Shown: positions 1-9,167, numbered from the stretch's first letter. The stretch: 64,000 nucleotides of DNA from RYN-428 sp035551995 (GCA_035551995.1 DASZME010000025.1:186001-250000), one strand, 5' to 3'. The notes: generated by a model not told the origin, from the letters alone. A program made the numbers and translations.

Positions 1-670
1 CCGTCTTCCAATCTTCCAGGCCCTTTCGAACCTTCATCTCGGAAATGTGATGAAACGAGCTAAACAGCGGGTGGTCCGTCGGAATGGCGGCCAGTTCGCG
101 ATCGGGGAAGATGCGGCGAATTTCCCGGCGGAAGCTCTCATTGAATTCCGGACGGCCGCAATTGCTGTGGACGACCCAGGTGCCGCCGTCCATCAGGTAG
201 CTGCGCAGTTTTTGAACCGTGGCGTCGTCGAACTGCGGCAACGGTTTCCATCCCGTAAAATAGATGATGGGCAGCTCGGCGGGGTCATAGCTGAACTTTC
301 CGAAATCCGTTCCGACGAAACGATAACGCTGGCCGAGATTGGTATTGGTGAAATCGACCCACTTTTCGATGTCGATAATCGTCGTTTCCCACGAGACGCC
401 GGTCCCTTTAAGGGAGGCGGCGGAAAACGTGATGTTGCCCACCAGCGCCGGCGGCGAAGGTTCGCGTTTCTTTTCGCTGCGGCGGAGCGGAGTGGCCGGA
501 AGGGGGAGCGGCGCCATTCCTTCCCCGCCATTACGGCGCTGCGGCGCCGCCTTGGGCGGGATATTCGCCTTAGGATTTTGAAAATCGTCGGCCAAAGCCG
601 CCGATGTCACACAAACCGACAAGGCCACGGCAACCACACGTCCAAACATACGCAATCCGACTCGGGGCAT
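1..670 (-). CDS. DUF4159 domain protein, secreted, 3' end outside the window
   Basis: This gene reads leftwards and runs off the left edge, so only the first 223 codons are visible. The start ATG at 670 is followed by a signal peptide: positively charged MPRVGLRMFGR, a hydrophobic stretch, then a likely cleavage after SAALA. A proline-rich linker follows. The visible domain has the DUF4159 pattern: FGKFSYDPAELPIIYFTG, then a lid-like LRSYLMDGGTWVV, then RRIFPDRELAAIPTDHPLF. DUF4159 proteins are common in Planctomycetes, often near MoxR ATPases and von Willebrand-type proteins, and have no proven function. The fold is thought to resemble glutamine amidotransferase-like domains. I am confident of the family and of the reading frame, which stays open to base 1. 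The downstream neighbours cannot be seen. Confidence 0.85.
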   Translation of the reverse strand, partial: MPRVGLRMFGRVVAVALSVCVTSAALADDFQNPKANIPPKAAPQRRNGGEGMAPLPLPATPLRRSEKKREPSPPALVGNITFSAASLKGTGVSWETTIIDIEKWVDFTNTNLGQRYRFVGTDFGKFSYDPAELPIIYFTGWKPLPQFDDATVQKLRSYLMDGGTWVVHSNCGRPEFNESFRREIRRIFPDRELAAIPTDHPLFSSFHHISEMKVRKGLEDWKT

Positions 671-937
671 TTTGGCTCCTTCAACTGATCTCTCATTGAC
701 TCATAGCCTCGCCGCGAGAGCTTTGTTGCCCGTGCTTGGCGGCTTGGTCGCGGCGAATGTGACGCCGACCCGTTTATTATACGTCCGATCCGAAGATCAA
801 TTAGCGGAATATGCGGTGAAATCCTCGCGGACGCTCGTTTTACTTTTTCGGCCATAATGATACGGTACCGCGACGCGCAGCGGATCGCGTTTGGCGCCAT
901 TGGAACGATTCGTCACTGAAAATTCCTCATCCGCATC
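671..937. other. Intergenic spacer, divergent DUF4159 and aat genes
   Basis: About 270 bases separate two divergently transcribed genes, so promoters for both must lie here. I see no repeat, hairpin or convincing small gene. Short frames in this stretch lack ribosome binding sites and family resemblance. Confidence 0.5.
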
Positions 938-1525
938 ATGCAACTCGACCCGCAAACGCTCCTTTCCGCCTATGCCCAGGGCGTGTTCCCTATGGGGGAC
1001 CGGGACGGCCACATTCGTTTTTACACCGCCGACCCGCGCGGCATCGTTCCGCTCGATGAGCGGTTTCATGTGCCAAAGACCCTGGCGCAATTGGTGCGGC
1101 GCGATCCGCCGGCGTTTGAGATCCGCATCAACGACGACTTCGACGCCACCATGCGCGGCTGCATGGCCAACCGCACCGGCGGCACGTGGATCAACGAAAA
1201 AATCATTCGCGCCTACACCGAACTGCACGAAATGGGATTCGCCCACAGCGTCGAAACGTGGCAGGCGGGCGAACTGGTGGGAGGATTGTATGGCGTGAGC
1301 CTTGGCGCGGCGTTTTTTGGGGAAAGCATGTTTCACCGCGCGACCGACGCGAGCAAAATCGCGCTGGTGCACCTCGTCGCCCGGTTGCGCGAGCGCGGCT
1401 ATGAATTACTCGATAGCCAGGCGACGACATCCCATTTACGACGGTTTGGCGCGATCGAGATCCCGGCGCGCGACTATCTCGGCCGGCTGCATTCGGCGCT
1501 CAAGAAAGAATGTATTTTTGATTGA
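938..1525 (+). CDS. aat: Leucyl/phenylalanyl-tRNA--protein transferase
   Basis: Aat transfers Leu or Phe from aminoacyl-tRNA to the N-terminus of proteins starting with Arg or Lys. This creates a primary destabilising residue that ClpS delivers to the Clp protease in the cytoplasm. The 195-residue protein is close to the short form of the family and keeps its signature: an N-terminal YAQGVFPMG, TWI near residue 83, HSVE near 103, GGLYGV at 115-120, and FFGESMF followed by SKIAL around 126-143. The start at 938 gives the expected N-terminus (MQLDPQ). The gene is alone on this strand but converges on clpS at 1722-2075, so the two halves of one N-degron route are side by side. A MITE-like repeat lies between the two gene ends. 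Confidence 0.96.
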   Translation: MQLDPQTLLSAYAQGVFPMGDRDGHIRFYTADPRGIVPLDERFHVPKTLAQLVRRDPPAFEIRINDDFDATMRGCMANRTGGTWINEKIIRAYTELHEMGFAHSVETWQAGELVGGLYGVSLGAAFFGESMFHRATDASKIALVHLVARLRERGYELLDSQATTSHLRRFGAIEIPARDYLGRLHSALKKECIFD

Positions 1526-1542
1526 AGTGGCCCGGACGCTTC

Positions 1543-1628
1543 AGCGCATTTTTCAGCCTGCTGAAGCGTTCCATTGTTTAGCGGCCCCGCTTGCGGGGCG
1601 TTCGCAATCCAAGGTCGCTTGAAAATAC
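1543..1628 (+). repeat. MITE-like repeat, copy 1
   Basis: This lies between the convergent ends of aat and clpS. It begins GCATTTTTCAG, contains the family core TTTAGCGGCCCCGCTTGCGG continuing into GGCG, and ends near GAAAATAC. The core is a GC-rich hairpin (GCCCCGC and GCGGGGC) that could also act as a two-way transcription stop. Four more copies occur at 9068, 21567, 33689 and 53345. Ends are eroded here, so the limits are approximate. Confidence 0.7.
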
Positions 1629-1721
1629 CCCATGGAAAACGCATCCCGCCCGTGGCACTGAAACAATACCGCCGTGACGGCTGTATCACGAACGTGCTCA
1701 TCGCTTGATTGTCGATATCAA

Positions 1722-2075
1722 TCACTTTTCGGCAGGTTCGATCGTCACCGTCAGGCCCTTGGATTCGAATTGCTCCATGTAGAGTTCCGCCCGTTCCTTG
1801 TGCGTCACGAGCAAAAGAGCGACCCCGGTTTTGTTGGCTTCGTTGGTACGATCCTTGGCTTCCTGTTCCTTGAGCGGCGTGATTTCCATGACGGTGTGAA
1901 TCACAAATCCGAATTCGTTCTTGTCGTCGTTGTGCAATAGCACCTTCCACGGCGGCAACGGCTGCGGCGGCCGGGTTTGCGGATTTTTCTTGGGCGAGCG
2001 CTTTGGCTTGGCGGTGGCCGTGCCGCTGTTGGATTCCTCGCGGCCGCGGTCCTGCTCTTTGTCTTTTTCAGCCAT
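1722..2075 (-). CDS. clpS: ClpS-like N-degron adaptor, divergent pocket
   Basis: ClpS binds N-degron substrates and hands them to the ClpA/ClpC unfoldase. The 117-residue reading starts at MAEKDKEQ. An upstream in-frame start at 2138 would add 21 unlikely residues. Residues 1-40 are a charged, Pro/Lys-rich tail, and the ClpS domain starts at WKVLLHNDD. The pocket acids of E. coli ClpS (Asn34, Asp35, Asp36) are kept in HNDD. However, gatekeeper Met40 aligns with Phe, and His66, which contacts the substrate alpha-amino group, aligns with Asn in EANKTG. The end of the domain, THKERAELYMEQ, resembles planctomycete ClpS forms. Family assignment is firm; substrate preference may differ from the E. 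coli protein. The gene faces aat tail to tail. Confidence 0.88.
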   Translation of the reverse strand: MAEKDKEQDRGREESNSGTATAKPKRSPKKNPQTRPPQPLPPWKVLLHNDDKNEFGFVIHTVMEITPLKEQEAKDRTNEANKTGVALLLVTHKERAELYMEQFESKGLTVTIEPAEK

Positions 2076-2303
2076 ATTGAATCTCCGAAAACCACCGGTG
2101 ACCGCTCCATTATAAACAGGAGCCGACGCTGCGCACAACTGTTATGCGCACTTTCCGGCGACGACATCGTTCAAAGCGCGGTCCCGGGGCTCGCGCAATG
2201 AAATGCGGCGGAAAAATCGGATCAATTCTCCTAATTGACGGCCACGCCGAAACATCGTTGCCGCCACTTCCGTTCGCCGCGATCGAATACTATCCTCAAA
2301 CGC

Positions 2304-3440
2304 ATGTTTCACCGCCTGATCATCGGAGCGATGAGCGGAACGAGCGCCGACGGCGTCGACGCCGCCGCCGTTCGCGTCCATGGCACTGGCTTGCGGATGA
2401 CCGCCGACCTGATTGGCCACACGCATCGGCCCTATCCTCCCGGCTTGCGCAGCGAGATTTTCGGGCTTCGATCGACCGGTCGATGCGAACTGCACGCCTT
2501 GGCTCAAATGGGCCGCGACATCACGCTCCTTTACGCCGAGGCGGTGCGCGAGGCTATGTCGGCCGGGGGTCTTCGCCCGTTGGAAATCGCCGGCGTCGCC
2601 GCGCATGGGCAGACGCTCTTTCACGCTCCGCCGTCCACGATCCAGTGGTTTGATCCGTCGCTGCTGGCGTGGGAGACGGGCTGCGCGGTCGTGAGCGATT
2701 TCCGCCGGGCCGATTGCGCGGCGGGGGGGCAGGGGGCGCCGCTGGTTCCGTTTGCCGATTTCCTGCTGTTTAGCCATCCAAGGAACCACCGCGTGCTGCT
2801 CAACATCGGCGGCATCGCGAATATCACATCACTTCGCGCGGGGGGATCGATCGACGAATTAATCGCCTTCGATACCGGCCCGGGCAACTGCATCAGCGAT
2901 TGGCTCTGTCGAACCCACGACCCCGCCGGCCCCGGTTTCGACGCCGGCGGCGAGCGGGCTGCGCGCGGCAAGCCGTCGCTGGAATTGGCGCAGGCGGTTT
3001 GCCGAAATCCTTATTTTTCCCGGCCGCCGCCCAAGTCGACCGACGGGCCGGAGATGATCCGGATTTTCAATGACGAAGCCCGGCGGTTTCCGCATCTGGG
3101 TCTGGGCGATCTCCTGCGCACCAGTTGCGTCATCACCGCGCAAAGCATTCGAGTGGCGATGGCCGATCTGCTTCATCTTCGAGAAACTGAAATCATCGCC
3201 AGCGGTGGCGGCTGTGAAAATAAAACATTGATGGAAATTTTGGCGAGCGACGCAGGCGGCATGCCGGTCATGACCACCGATGCCCTGGACATTCCATCCG
3301 CCGCCAAGGAGGCGATCGCGTTTGCATTGCTCGGCGCGGCGACATTAGACCGCCACCCCTCCAATGTTCCTTCCGTTACCGGCGCGCGCCGACCCGTGAT
3401 TTTGGGATCGATCACACCCGCGCCGCCTCAGGAAAAATGA
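2304..3440 (+). CDS. anmK: Anhydro-N-acetylmuramic acid kinase
   Basis: AnmK phosphorylates and opens 1,6-anhydro-MurNAc to MurNAc-6-phosphate, recycling peptidoglycan turnover products. The 378-residue protein matches the usual length of about 370. The start ATG at 2304 gives MFHRLIIGAMSGTSADGVD, which places the phosphate-binding GTSADGVD loop at residues 12-19. An upstream in-frame start at 2235 would add an unrelated basic stretch. Other family motifs are AAHGQTLFH, NIGGIANIT, FDTGPGNCISD and SGGGCENKTLM. The gene stands alone and is transcribed away from clpS. Its presence implies that the host makes and recycles peptidoglycan. Confidence 0.95.
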   Translation: MFHRLIIGAMSGTSADGVDAAAVRVHGTGLRMTADLIGHTHRPYPPGLRSEIFGLRSTGRCELHALAQMGRDITLLYAEAVREAMSAGGLRPLEIAGVAAHGQTLFHAPPSTIQWFDPSLLAWETGCAVVSDFRRADCAAGGQGAPLVPFADFLLFSHPRNHRVLLNIGGIANITSLRAGGSIDELIAFDTGPGNCISDWLCRTHDPAGPGFDAGGERAARGKPSLELAQAVCRNPYFSRPPPKSTDGPEMIRIFNDEARRFPHLGLGDLLRTSCVITAQSIRVAMADLLHLRETEIIASGGGCENKTLMEILASDAGGMPVMTTDALDIPSAAKEAIAFALLGAATLDRHPSNVPSVTGARRPVILGSITPAPPQEK

Positions 3441-3545
3441 CGAAAGCGGCTTGCGAATAATCTCGATTTCAAGTCGGCGGCACGTTCGCGAATTTTTTGC
3501 GATTTAGAATCTGCTTTAGCCGTATGGCCGACCGACACATCCGAT

Positions 3546-4130
3546 TCATCGAAACGGCGGTCCCGCCACCCATCCCACGAGCGCGTGCCGCGTTCCTGCC
3601 GTCATGGGGGCGACGCGATGCAGCACAAACGACGGAAACAACAGTATCGCTCCCCGGGCGCGCACGGCTTTCTGCGGCCCGCGCCCCGAGAAAAATTCCA
3701 CGTCGCCGCCCTGATATTGGCTCGGTTCCGTGAGTTGCGCGATCAGGCTGATCTTTCGGATCGATTGCTCGCGGTATCCAAAATCCTGATGCCAATCGTA
3801 GAATGATCCGGCCTGATACTCATCGATCCGCAGCCCTTCCATGAATCCGGCAAGTTGAAAATTGTAGAGCGACTTGTTGCACTCCATCACCGCCGCCGTC
3901 AGGCGCTGAAAGATCCACTCGGCGTCTTTAATCCAGGGAAGCGACGCGACACGCGACTTGCGAACGTCGCGGGGATAAGCGAGATTATCCGCTCTGGGAG
4001 CCACCGCATCCTGCAACGGATATTGATTCAGCAACGCCAGCACGCGATCGCATTCTTCCGGCGAAAAGAATTTTTCGCGGAAGGCGTAGTTTTGGTAATA
4101 CTGCGATTGCTCGAGGGGAAAAAGATACAT
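3546..4130 (-). CDS. 2OG-Fe(II) oxygenase, prolyl-4-hydroxylase-like fold
   Basis: The 194-residue protein has the double-stranded beta-helix dioxygenase motifs. The iron ligands are His114 and Asp116 in WHQDF and His171 in LHRVAP. Arg181 in GTRHALVGW would bind the 2-oxoglutarate carboxylate. YQGGDVEF and LLFPSFVLH are typical strands. It resembles PKHD-type hydroxylases such as PiuC/YbiX, whose substrates are poorly known. The ATG at 4130 gives a sensible N-terminus. It is divergent from the FHA-SpoIIE gene at 4260, with about 130 bases between them. The substrate cannot be predicted from the neighbours. Confidence 0.88.
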   Translation of the reverse strand: MYLFPLEQSQYYQNYAFREKFFSPEECDRVLALLNQYPLQDAVAPRADNLAYPRDVRKSRVASLPWIKDAEWIFQRLTAAVMECNKSLYNFQLAGFMEGLRIDEYQAGSFYDWHQDFGYREQSIRKISLIAQLTEPSQYQGGDVEFFSGRGPQKAVRARGAILLFPSFVLHRVAPMTAGTRHALVGWVAGPPFR

Positions 4131-4259
4131 GCTCGGCGCCTCGGGTGAAGGATCGTTTGGGAAATTGAATGGCCGGGATATCGATACCCTTCGCGGATTG
4201 GTTATGCAAGGTCGTTAATAATAAGCGGCCGCGGCATCTTTTTGTTATTCTTTAACATC

Positions 4260-5912
4260 ATGCCAGTCACCGATTGTCCCAGCCTGGTGGTTTGCGACGC
4301 TTCGGGAGAAATTATGCGCATGCCTTTCGCCGGAGAGCGGCTCATCATCGGTCGCTCGCCGCAGGCAGGCGTGCGGCTGGATCACGCCCAGGTGTCGCGC
4401 CATCACGCCGAGTTTTGGCGCGATGAGCGGGGCCAGTATCACGTCCGCGATCTCCAGAGCCGCAACGGCACCGCCGTGAACGGCAAGACCATTTCCGAGC
4501 CTCGCCCGGTGGATACCGGCGACCAGATCGGCGTCGGCCCGTTCTTGCTGACGATTCTCGATCATCTCAGCGTCACGCTGCCGCTCACGGCGACAAAAAT
4601 TCCGATGGCCGACGGAATGGACGGACGCATCAGCACGCTGAAGGACTACGCCCCGCCGCACATCGACGTATCGCATCTCACCACGCTTAACGATTTTAGT
4701 AAAAAGCTGCTCACGGCCTCGACGCCCGAGGAACGGCTGCGGATGCTCTGCAGGCTGATGGTCGGCCCTGAATTTCGCGGGCATTGGGGAGCGGTCGTGC
4801 GAATCGCCAGGTCGGGCGCCGACGAGCGCGTTCAACTCATCTGCGAAGCCCACGGCGGTAGATCGGGCCGCGACCCTTATCTGTCGCGCGGCGTGCTTCG
4901 CAAGGTGCGCGACACCGGCGAAGCGGTCCTGGCGAGCAACTCCGGCTATCCGAATGAACAAGAAAACGACATTCAGGTTTCCATCTCGCCGCAGATTACG
5001 GCCATGGCGGCGATCGCCTGCCCGGTCGGGCAATCGGGCGACTTCATCGAGGCGCTTTACATCATGCTGCCTCCGGCGCTGGGAAGCGCGGAATGGCTGG
5101 CGCTGGTCAACCTGGCGGTGAAGCAATATCAGCAGGCCGAGTCGGCCTGGCTGGCGCGCAAACAAGCCGAAGCGATGGCGGCGATGGAACGGGAACTGGC
5201 GCGCGCGCGGCAGATTCAAATGCGCCTCGTTCCGAAAAATCCCACCTTCGACGGGTTGGACGTCGCCATTGGCTTCATCCCCTGTCATTGGGTCGGCGGC
5301 GATTATGTCGATGCCGTGAAGATGGCCGACGGACGCACGCTCCTGGCCATCGCCGACGTGTGCGGAAAGGGGTTGCCGGCCGCGCTGATCGCGTCGAGCG
5401 TTCACACGATGATTCATGCCGGCGTGTTGAGCGGTCTTGGCTTGCCGGAATTGATGACCAACCTGAACCGTTATTTGCTCGGCACGCTCTCGGAAGAATC
5501 GTTTGTCACGATGATCGCGATCGCGGTCGATCCTTCGAGCGGCCAAATGGAAATCGTCAACGCGGGGCATCCGCCGTTGCTGATCCTGTCACCCGGCGCC
5601 GCCCCGCGCCGGATCGAAATGGAGAGCAATCTTCCGCTGGGATTAGAGGCCGACACGATACTCCCCGGTCGCTTTACCCTCGATGTCGAGGAGATGGCCG
5701 CGCTCTATTCCGATGGCCTTTCCGAACTGTCCGGCCCCGGCGGCGCGATGCTGGGCATCGAGGGATTATGCGCCGAACTGACGACGGCATATCCTACCCG
5801 AGATACCCGGGCCCGCGCCGCCGCCGAATGCCTTACCGGCCGGTTGAATGTCCTGCAGGGGGGGTTGGCGTCGACCGATGATCGCACGTTTCTGCTTGCC
5901 CGCCGTCGGTAA
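4260..5912 (+). CDS. FHA domain - SpoIIE/RsbU-type PP2C phosphatase
   Basis: This 550-residue protein has an N-terminal FHA phosphothreonine-binding domain (about 5-100, with IIGRSPQ, VSRHHAEF and SRNGTAVNG). A middle GAF-like region (about 130-300) is followed by a coiled linker (about 300-325). The SpoIIE/PPM phosphatase domain (about 330-548) has metal ligands in GGDYVDA near 346 and IADVCGKG, plus a later GHPPLL and YSDGLSE. Such proteins dephosphorylate anti-anti-sigma STAS proteins in partner-switching pathways and may read kinase-modified targets through FHA. I chose the ATG at 4260; an in-frame TTG at 4242 is also possible. The octaheme cytochrome gene starts 44 bases after its stop, so the two are probably co-transcribed. 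No anti-sigma or STAS gene is in view. Confidence 0.92.
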   Translation: MPVTDCPSLVVCDASGEIMRMPFAGERLIIGRSPQAGVRLDHAQVSRHHAEFWRDERGQYHVRDLQSRNGTAVNGKTISEPRPVDTGDQIGVGPFLLTILDHLSVTLPLTATKIPMADGMDGRISTLKDYAPPHIDVSHLTTLNDFSKKLLTASTPEERLRMLCRLMVGPEFRGHWGAVVRIARSGADERVQLICEAHGGRSGRDPYLSRGVLRKVRDTGEAVLASNSGYPNEQENDIQVSISPQITAMAAIACPVGQSGDFIEALYIMLPPALGSAEWLALVNLAVKQYQQAESAWLARKQAEAMAAMERELARARQIQMRLVPKNPTFDGLDVAIGFIPCHWVGGDYVDAVKMADGRTLLAIADVCGKGLPAALIASSVHTMIHAGVLSGLGLPELMTNLNRYLLGTLSEESFVTMIAIAVDPSSGQMEIVNAGHPPLLILSPGAAPRRIEMESNLPLGLEADTILPGRFTLDVEEMAALYSDGLSELSGPGGAMLGIEGLCAELTTAYPTRDTRARAAAECLTGRLNVLQGGLASTDDRTFLLARRR

Positions 5913-5956
5913 ATCGTTGACGCGCGGCTCGTACGGCGATACGAATTGACCCGCGA

Positions 5957-8287
5957 ATGAACGACAGACCCACCGCCGACCTTCGTGGCGCCTCGCGACG
6001 CTCGAAAATGCGCCGCGGGATCGCCGTGTTCGGCGCGGCGATCGTCTTCGCCGTCGTGTCGCTTCTTTTGTTAAGGGGTTCATCAGCCGTCAAGACAGGT
6101 CAACCCAAGAAAAACGAGTCCGGCGTGCAAGCCGCGATAGCCGACGCCGACGACGCGGTTCTGGCCGGCTACGGCGGGTCCGAAACCTGCAAAAATTGCC
6201 ACCGCGGCGAATACGATCGATGGTCCACGTCGCACCATGCGCTGGCCGAGCGGCCGGTGGCGGCGGAGCATGATCGCATCGCGTTTGATCCGCCGCGGAC
6301 GATTGCGCATGGCGCCCAGACATCGCAGGCGAGAATTCATAACGGGACGTATCAGCTGGTGACCATGGGCCTTTCCGGAAAGCGGCAAGCGCATGATATC
6401 GCGCGCGTGATCGGCGTCGATCCGCTGAGGGAATTTCTCGTGCCCGGCCCGCGCGGACGTGTTCAGGCGACGGAGCTGGCCTTCGATCCGCGCCGCGACG
6501 AATGGTTCGACGTTTACGGCGCCGAGGATCGGCAGGCGGGCGAATGGGGGCACTGGACCGGCAGGGGAATGACGTGGAACGCGATGTGCGCCACCTGTCA
6601 CAACACGCGCTTACGCAAAAACTATGACCAGACAAACGATTCCTACCAAACTCGAATGGCCGAGATGTCGGTCGGGTGCGAGGCTTGTCATGGGCCGATG
6701 AAAGCGCACGCGAAATGGCGAGAAAACCCAAAAAACGCCGGGAAAGCGGACCAATCGCTCGCTCATCCGTCGCGCGATCAGATGACCGATACCTGTGGCT
6801 CATGTCATGCCCGTCGTGACGAACTCACCGGCGATTTCGTGCCGGGGCAGATATTTTTCGACCATTACGCGCTTACCGGCGTCGATGAATCGGACCTGTT
6901 TTATCCCGACGGCCAGGTGCGCGACGAAGACTACGAATACTCGGCTTTTCTCGGCAGCAAGATGCACGCGGCGGGCGTGCGGTGCATGGATTGTCACGAC
7001 GTTCATTCCGGGAAGCCGCTCTTCGACGGAGACGCGCTGTGCATGCGATGTCATGTCGGCGCCTACCCGAAGGCGCCGATCGTCAATCCCGCCCTTCATA
7101 CTTTTCATGCGCCGTCCAGCGCCGGATCGCGGTGCGTCAATTGCCATATGCCGCAAACGGCGTACATGCAGCGCCACGCCCGGCACGATCATGGCTTCAC
7201 CACGCCCGATCCTTTGCTGACCAAGCGAATTGGCGTGCCGAACGCATGCAATCGGTGTCATTTGGATAAGGATGCCGATTGGTCATTGGCCAGCGTCAAC
7301 GCGTGGTACGGGGCAAAAATGGACCGTCCAACCCGGCGTCGGGCGCTGATCATCGCCGCGGGGCGCAATCGCGAATCGTGGAGCAAGCCGGTTTTGTTGG
7401 CGATGCTGAGCGATGCCGCGACGACGGCATATTGGAGATCGGGAATCGTGAGAATATTGGCGCAGTGGGTGGATGAGTCGGCGGTAAGAAGCGTTATCGC
7501 CGCGCTGTCTCATGACATCGATCCGATGGTGCGTGAATCGGTCGTGACGGCGCTTGCGCCGACGGCTAATCAAGATCCGGACGCGGCGAAGGCGATCGCG
7601 GCGGCGATGGACGATCCGTCGCGGAATGTGCGAATCGTCGCCGCCGGCGCGCGGGCGCCTGGGCTGGTTCCCGAATCGCCGGCGACGCGGGACTACTTGC
7701 GCTACCTCGATCAGCACTCGGATGAGCCGATCGGCCAGCTGGCGTTGGCCCGCTATGAAATCGACCGAAATCGATTCGAGGAAGCGGCCGTTCATTTGCG
7801 AAGGGCGGTGGAATTCGATTCCCGGTCGGCGCTATTCCGTCGCGAAGTGGCGACGCTTTTCGGGCGGATCGGAAAGCCGCAAGAGGCATTGGCGCAGATC
7901 GCCGTCGCGCGCGACCTTGAGCCGGCCAATTCCGAATATTGGTTTTTATATGGACTTGCGGCCAGCGAAGCCGGGCAGGGATCGTCGGCTCTGGCGGCGT
8001 TCGAGAAGGCCGTGAATCTCGATCCGAAAAATGCGCGCGCATGGTATAACCTCGCCCTCGCCCGGCAGAAGGCCGGTCAAGCGGGGGCGGCGCTGATCGC
8101 GTACGCGAAAGCCCAGGCCGCCGACCCGTCCGACGCCGATATTCCCTACGCGAAAGCCACGCTGTTCATTCAACTTCACCGGCCATCGGAGGCGAGGGAC
8201 GCGCTGAAGCGCACGCTCAGCATTAATCCGAATTATCCGCAAGCCCAGGAACTGTTGCAGTCCTTGCAGGACCCGCCGAGCAATTGA
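5957..8287 (+). CDS. Octaheme c-type cytochrome with HEAT and TPR C-terminal repeats
   Basis: This 776-residue protein has one N-terminal membrane anchor or signal (about 20-40). Eight CXXCH haem sites follow, with their first cysteines at about 78, 211, 241, 280, 343, 362, 393 and 431. Residues of about 450-580 form HEAT-like helical repeats, and 590-770 form TPR repeats (LALARYEIDRNRFEEAAVHL, WFLYGLAASEAGQG, AWYNLALARQKAG and others). Multihaem cytochromes with TPR tails are recurrent in Planctomycetes and probably act in extracytoplasmic electron transfer. Redox partner and reaction are unknown, and it lacks other recognisable enzyme domains. It follows the FHA phosphatase by 44 bases. Confidence 0.9.
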   Translation: MNDRPTADLRGASRRSKMRRGIAVFGAAIVFAVVSLLLLRGSSAVKTGQPKKNESGVQAAIADADDAVLAGYGGSETCKNCHRGEYDRWSTSHHALAERPVAAEHDRIAFDPPRTIAHGAQTSQARIHNGTYQLVTMGLSGKRQAHDIARVIGVDPLREFLVPGPRGRVQATELAFDPRRDEWFDVYGAEDRQAGEWGHWTGRGMTWNAMCATCHNTRLRKNYDQTNDSYQTRMAEMSVGCEACHGPMKAHAKWRENPKNAGKADQSLAHPSRDQMTDTCGSCHARRDELTGDFVPGQIFFDHYALTGVDESDLFYPDGQVRDEDYEYSAFLGSKMHAAGVRCMDCHDVHSGKPLFDGDALCMRCHVGAYPKAPIVNPALHTFHAPSSAGSRCVNCHMPQTAYMQRHARHDHGFTTPDPLLTKRIGVPNACNRCHLDKDADWSLASVNAWYGAKMDRPTRRRALIIAAGRNRESWSKPVLLAMLSDAATTAYWRSGIVRILAQWVDESAVRSVIAALSHDIDPMVRESVVTALAPTANQDPDAAKAIAAAMDDPSRNVRIVAAGARAPGLVPESPATRDYLRYLDQHSDEPIGQLALARYEIDRNRFEEAAVHLRRAVEFDSRSALFRREVATLFGRIGKPQEALAQIAVARDLEPANSEYWFLYGLAASEAGQGSSALAAFEKAVNLDPKNARAWYNLALARQKAGQAGAALIAYAKAQAADPSDADIPYAKATLFIQLHRPSEARDALKRTLSINPNYPQAQELLQSLQDPPSN

Positions 8288-8405
8288 CGCCATCGCCTCC
8301 AGACGTCTGCTCACTCACGTCATGCAACATGGCAATCGCCGGAGTTTAGCGCCGGCTTTGTCGCGTTCATTCGCGTCGATTTGGGGAACGTCTTTTGGTT
8401 TGGCG

Positions 8406-9023
8406 TTATCGCGCTACGGCCGTTCCCGTCGGTGTCCACGCAATGTCGTTGGCCTGGGCGGCGGGTAGTTCACAGGCTTTTTTTCCGTCCACCCATAGTT
8501 CGGCGGTTTCAGCGTTTTTTGATTCACCGGCGGGCTCGCGGAAATAAGCGATGTGTCGGCCCGAAGGATCAGGCGTAAACGTGTGGCCCAGGAAAATCGT
8601 CCGATCGCCGGTCGGGTAGCTCATCGCGACGGCCGCGCTGACCGAGGGGTTGACGTGGAGGACGACGAACAGCCGGCCATCGGGGAGAAATTCGGCACGG
8701 TCAATCGCCGTCGTTTCCTGAAGGCGGGCATCGGTGATGTCGCCGACGCTTCGCAGCGCGCCGGTGGTTTCGCATTCGAGAATTTTCAGCCACGCGCGAC
8801 GTCCGTCCGAGCGGTGAAGGACATACCAGTGGCGGCCGTCGTGGTCGATTTGCTCGTAATGCGCGCGGTCGGAGAGCCTTTCCACCGGCCCGGCGCCGAT
8901 CCGGCCGCAGAGGGTTTGGCCCTGCACGAATACCACGTGGTCGGCGAGGTTCGCCGCGCAAACGGCGCCGGCCAGGGCAAGCAGTAAGGCGCCTGCGAAA
9001 ATAATCGAGCGTGATGCGGTCAC
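8406..9023 (-). CDS. Secreted protein with possible beta-propeller-like repeats
   Basis: The 205-residue product starts with GTG at 9023 and has a clear signal peptide (residues 1-23, cleavage near VCAA). The mature part has short beta motifs such as RAEFLPDGRLFVVLHV and HTFTPDPSGRHIAYF. These recall PD40/WD40-like blades, but too few repeats are present for a full propeller. No catalytic motif is visible and I do not recognise a named family. It is tail to tail with the cytochrome gene and divergent from the marR-type gene at 9339. The gene is likely real because of the signal peptide and codon use. Confidence 0.65.
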   Translation of the reverse strand: MTASRSIIFAGALLLALAGAVCAANLADHVVFVQGQTLCGRIGAGPVERLSDRAHYEQIDHDGRHWYVLHRSDGRRAWLKILECETTGALRSVGDITDARLQETTAIDRAEFLPDGRLFVVLHVNPSVSAAVAMSYPTGDRTIFLGHTFTPDPSGRHIAYFREPAGESKNAETAELWVDGKKACELPAAQANDIAWTPTGTAVAR

Positions 9024-9067
9024 TGTCCGTTTATCGGACGAAAGGCGCGCCGATCAGCACTCTTTTG

Positions 9068-9167
9068 GAGGATTCTCGTGTTGGTGAAGCGACGTCCGGT
9101 CGCGAAACACGCCCCGCAAGCGGGGCCGCTAAACGCGGAAACGCGCCAGCAACCTGGAATTGCTCTA
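9068..9167 (-). repeat. MITE-like repeat, copy 2 (inverted)
   Basis: Read on the minus strand this copy begins TAGAGCAATTCCAGGTTGCT, continues with GGCGCGTTTCCGCG and the GC-rich core hairpin, and ends in CACGAGAATCCTC. It is the clearest example of the intact left end. It fills most of the 315-base spacer between the divergent genes starting at 9023 and 9339, so it could affect their promoters. Confidence 0.78.

Noticed and set aside
607..900. Minus-strand frame of 97 codons upstream of the DUF4159 gene
   Set aside because: It overlaps the start of the DUF4159 gene in another frame and has no ribosome site or family resemblance.
4245..5570. Long minus-strand frame opposite the FHA phosphatase
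   Set aside because: It is a shadow of a clearly assigned gene and has no recognisable domain.
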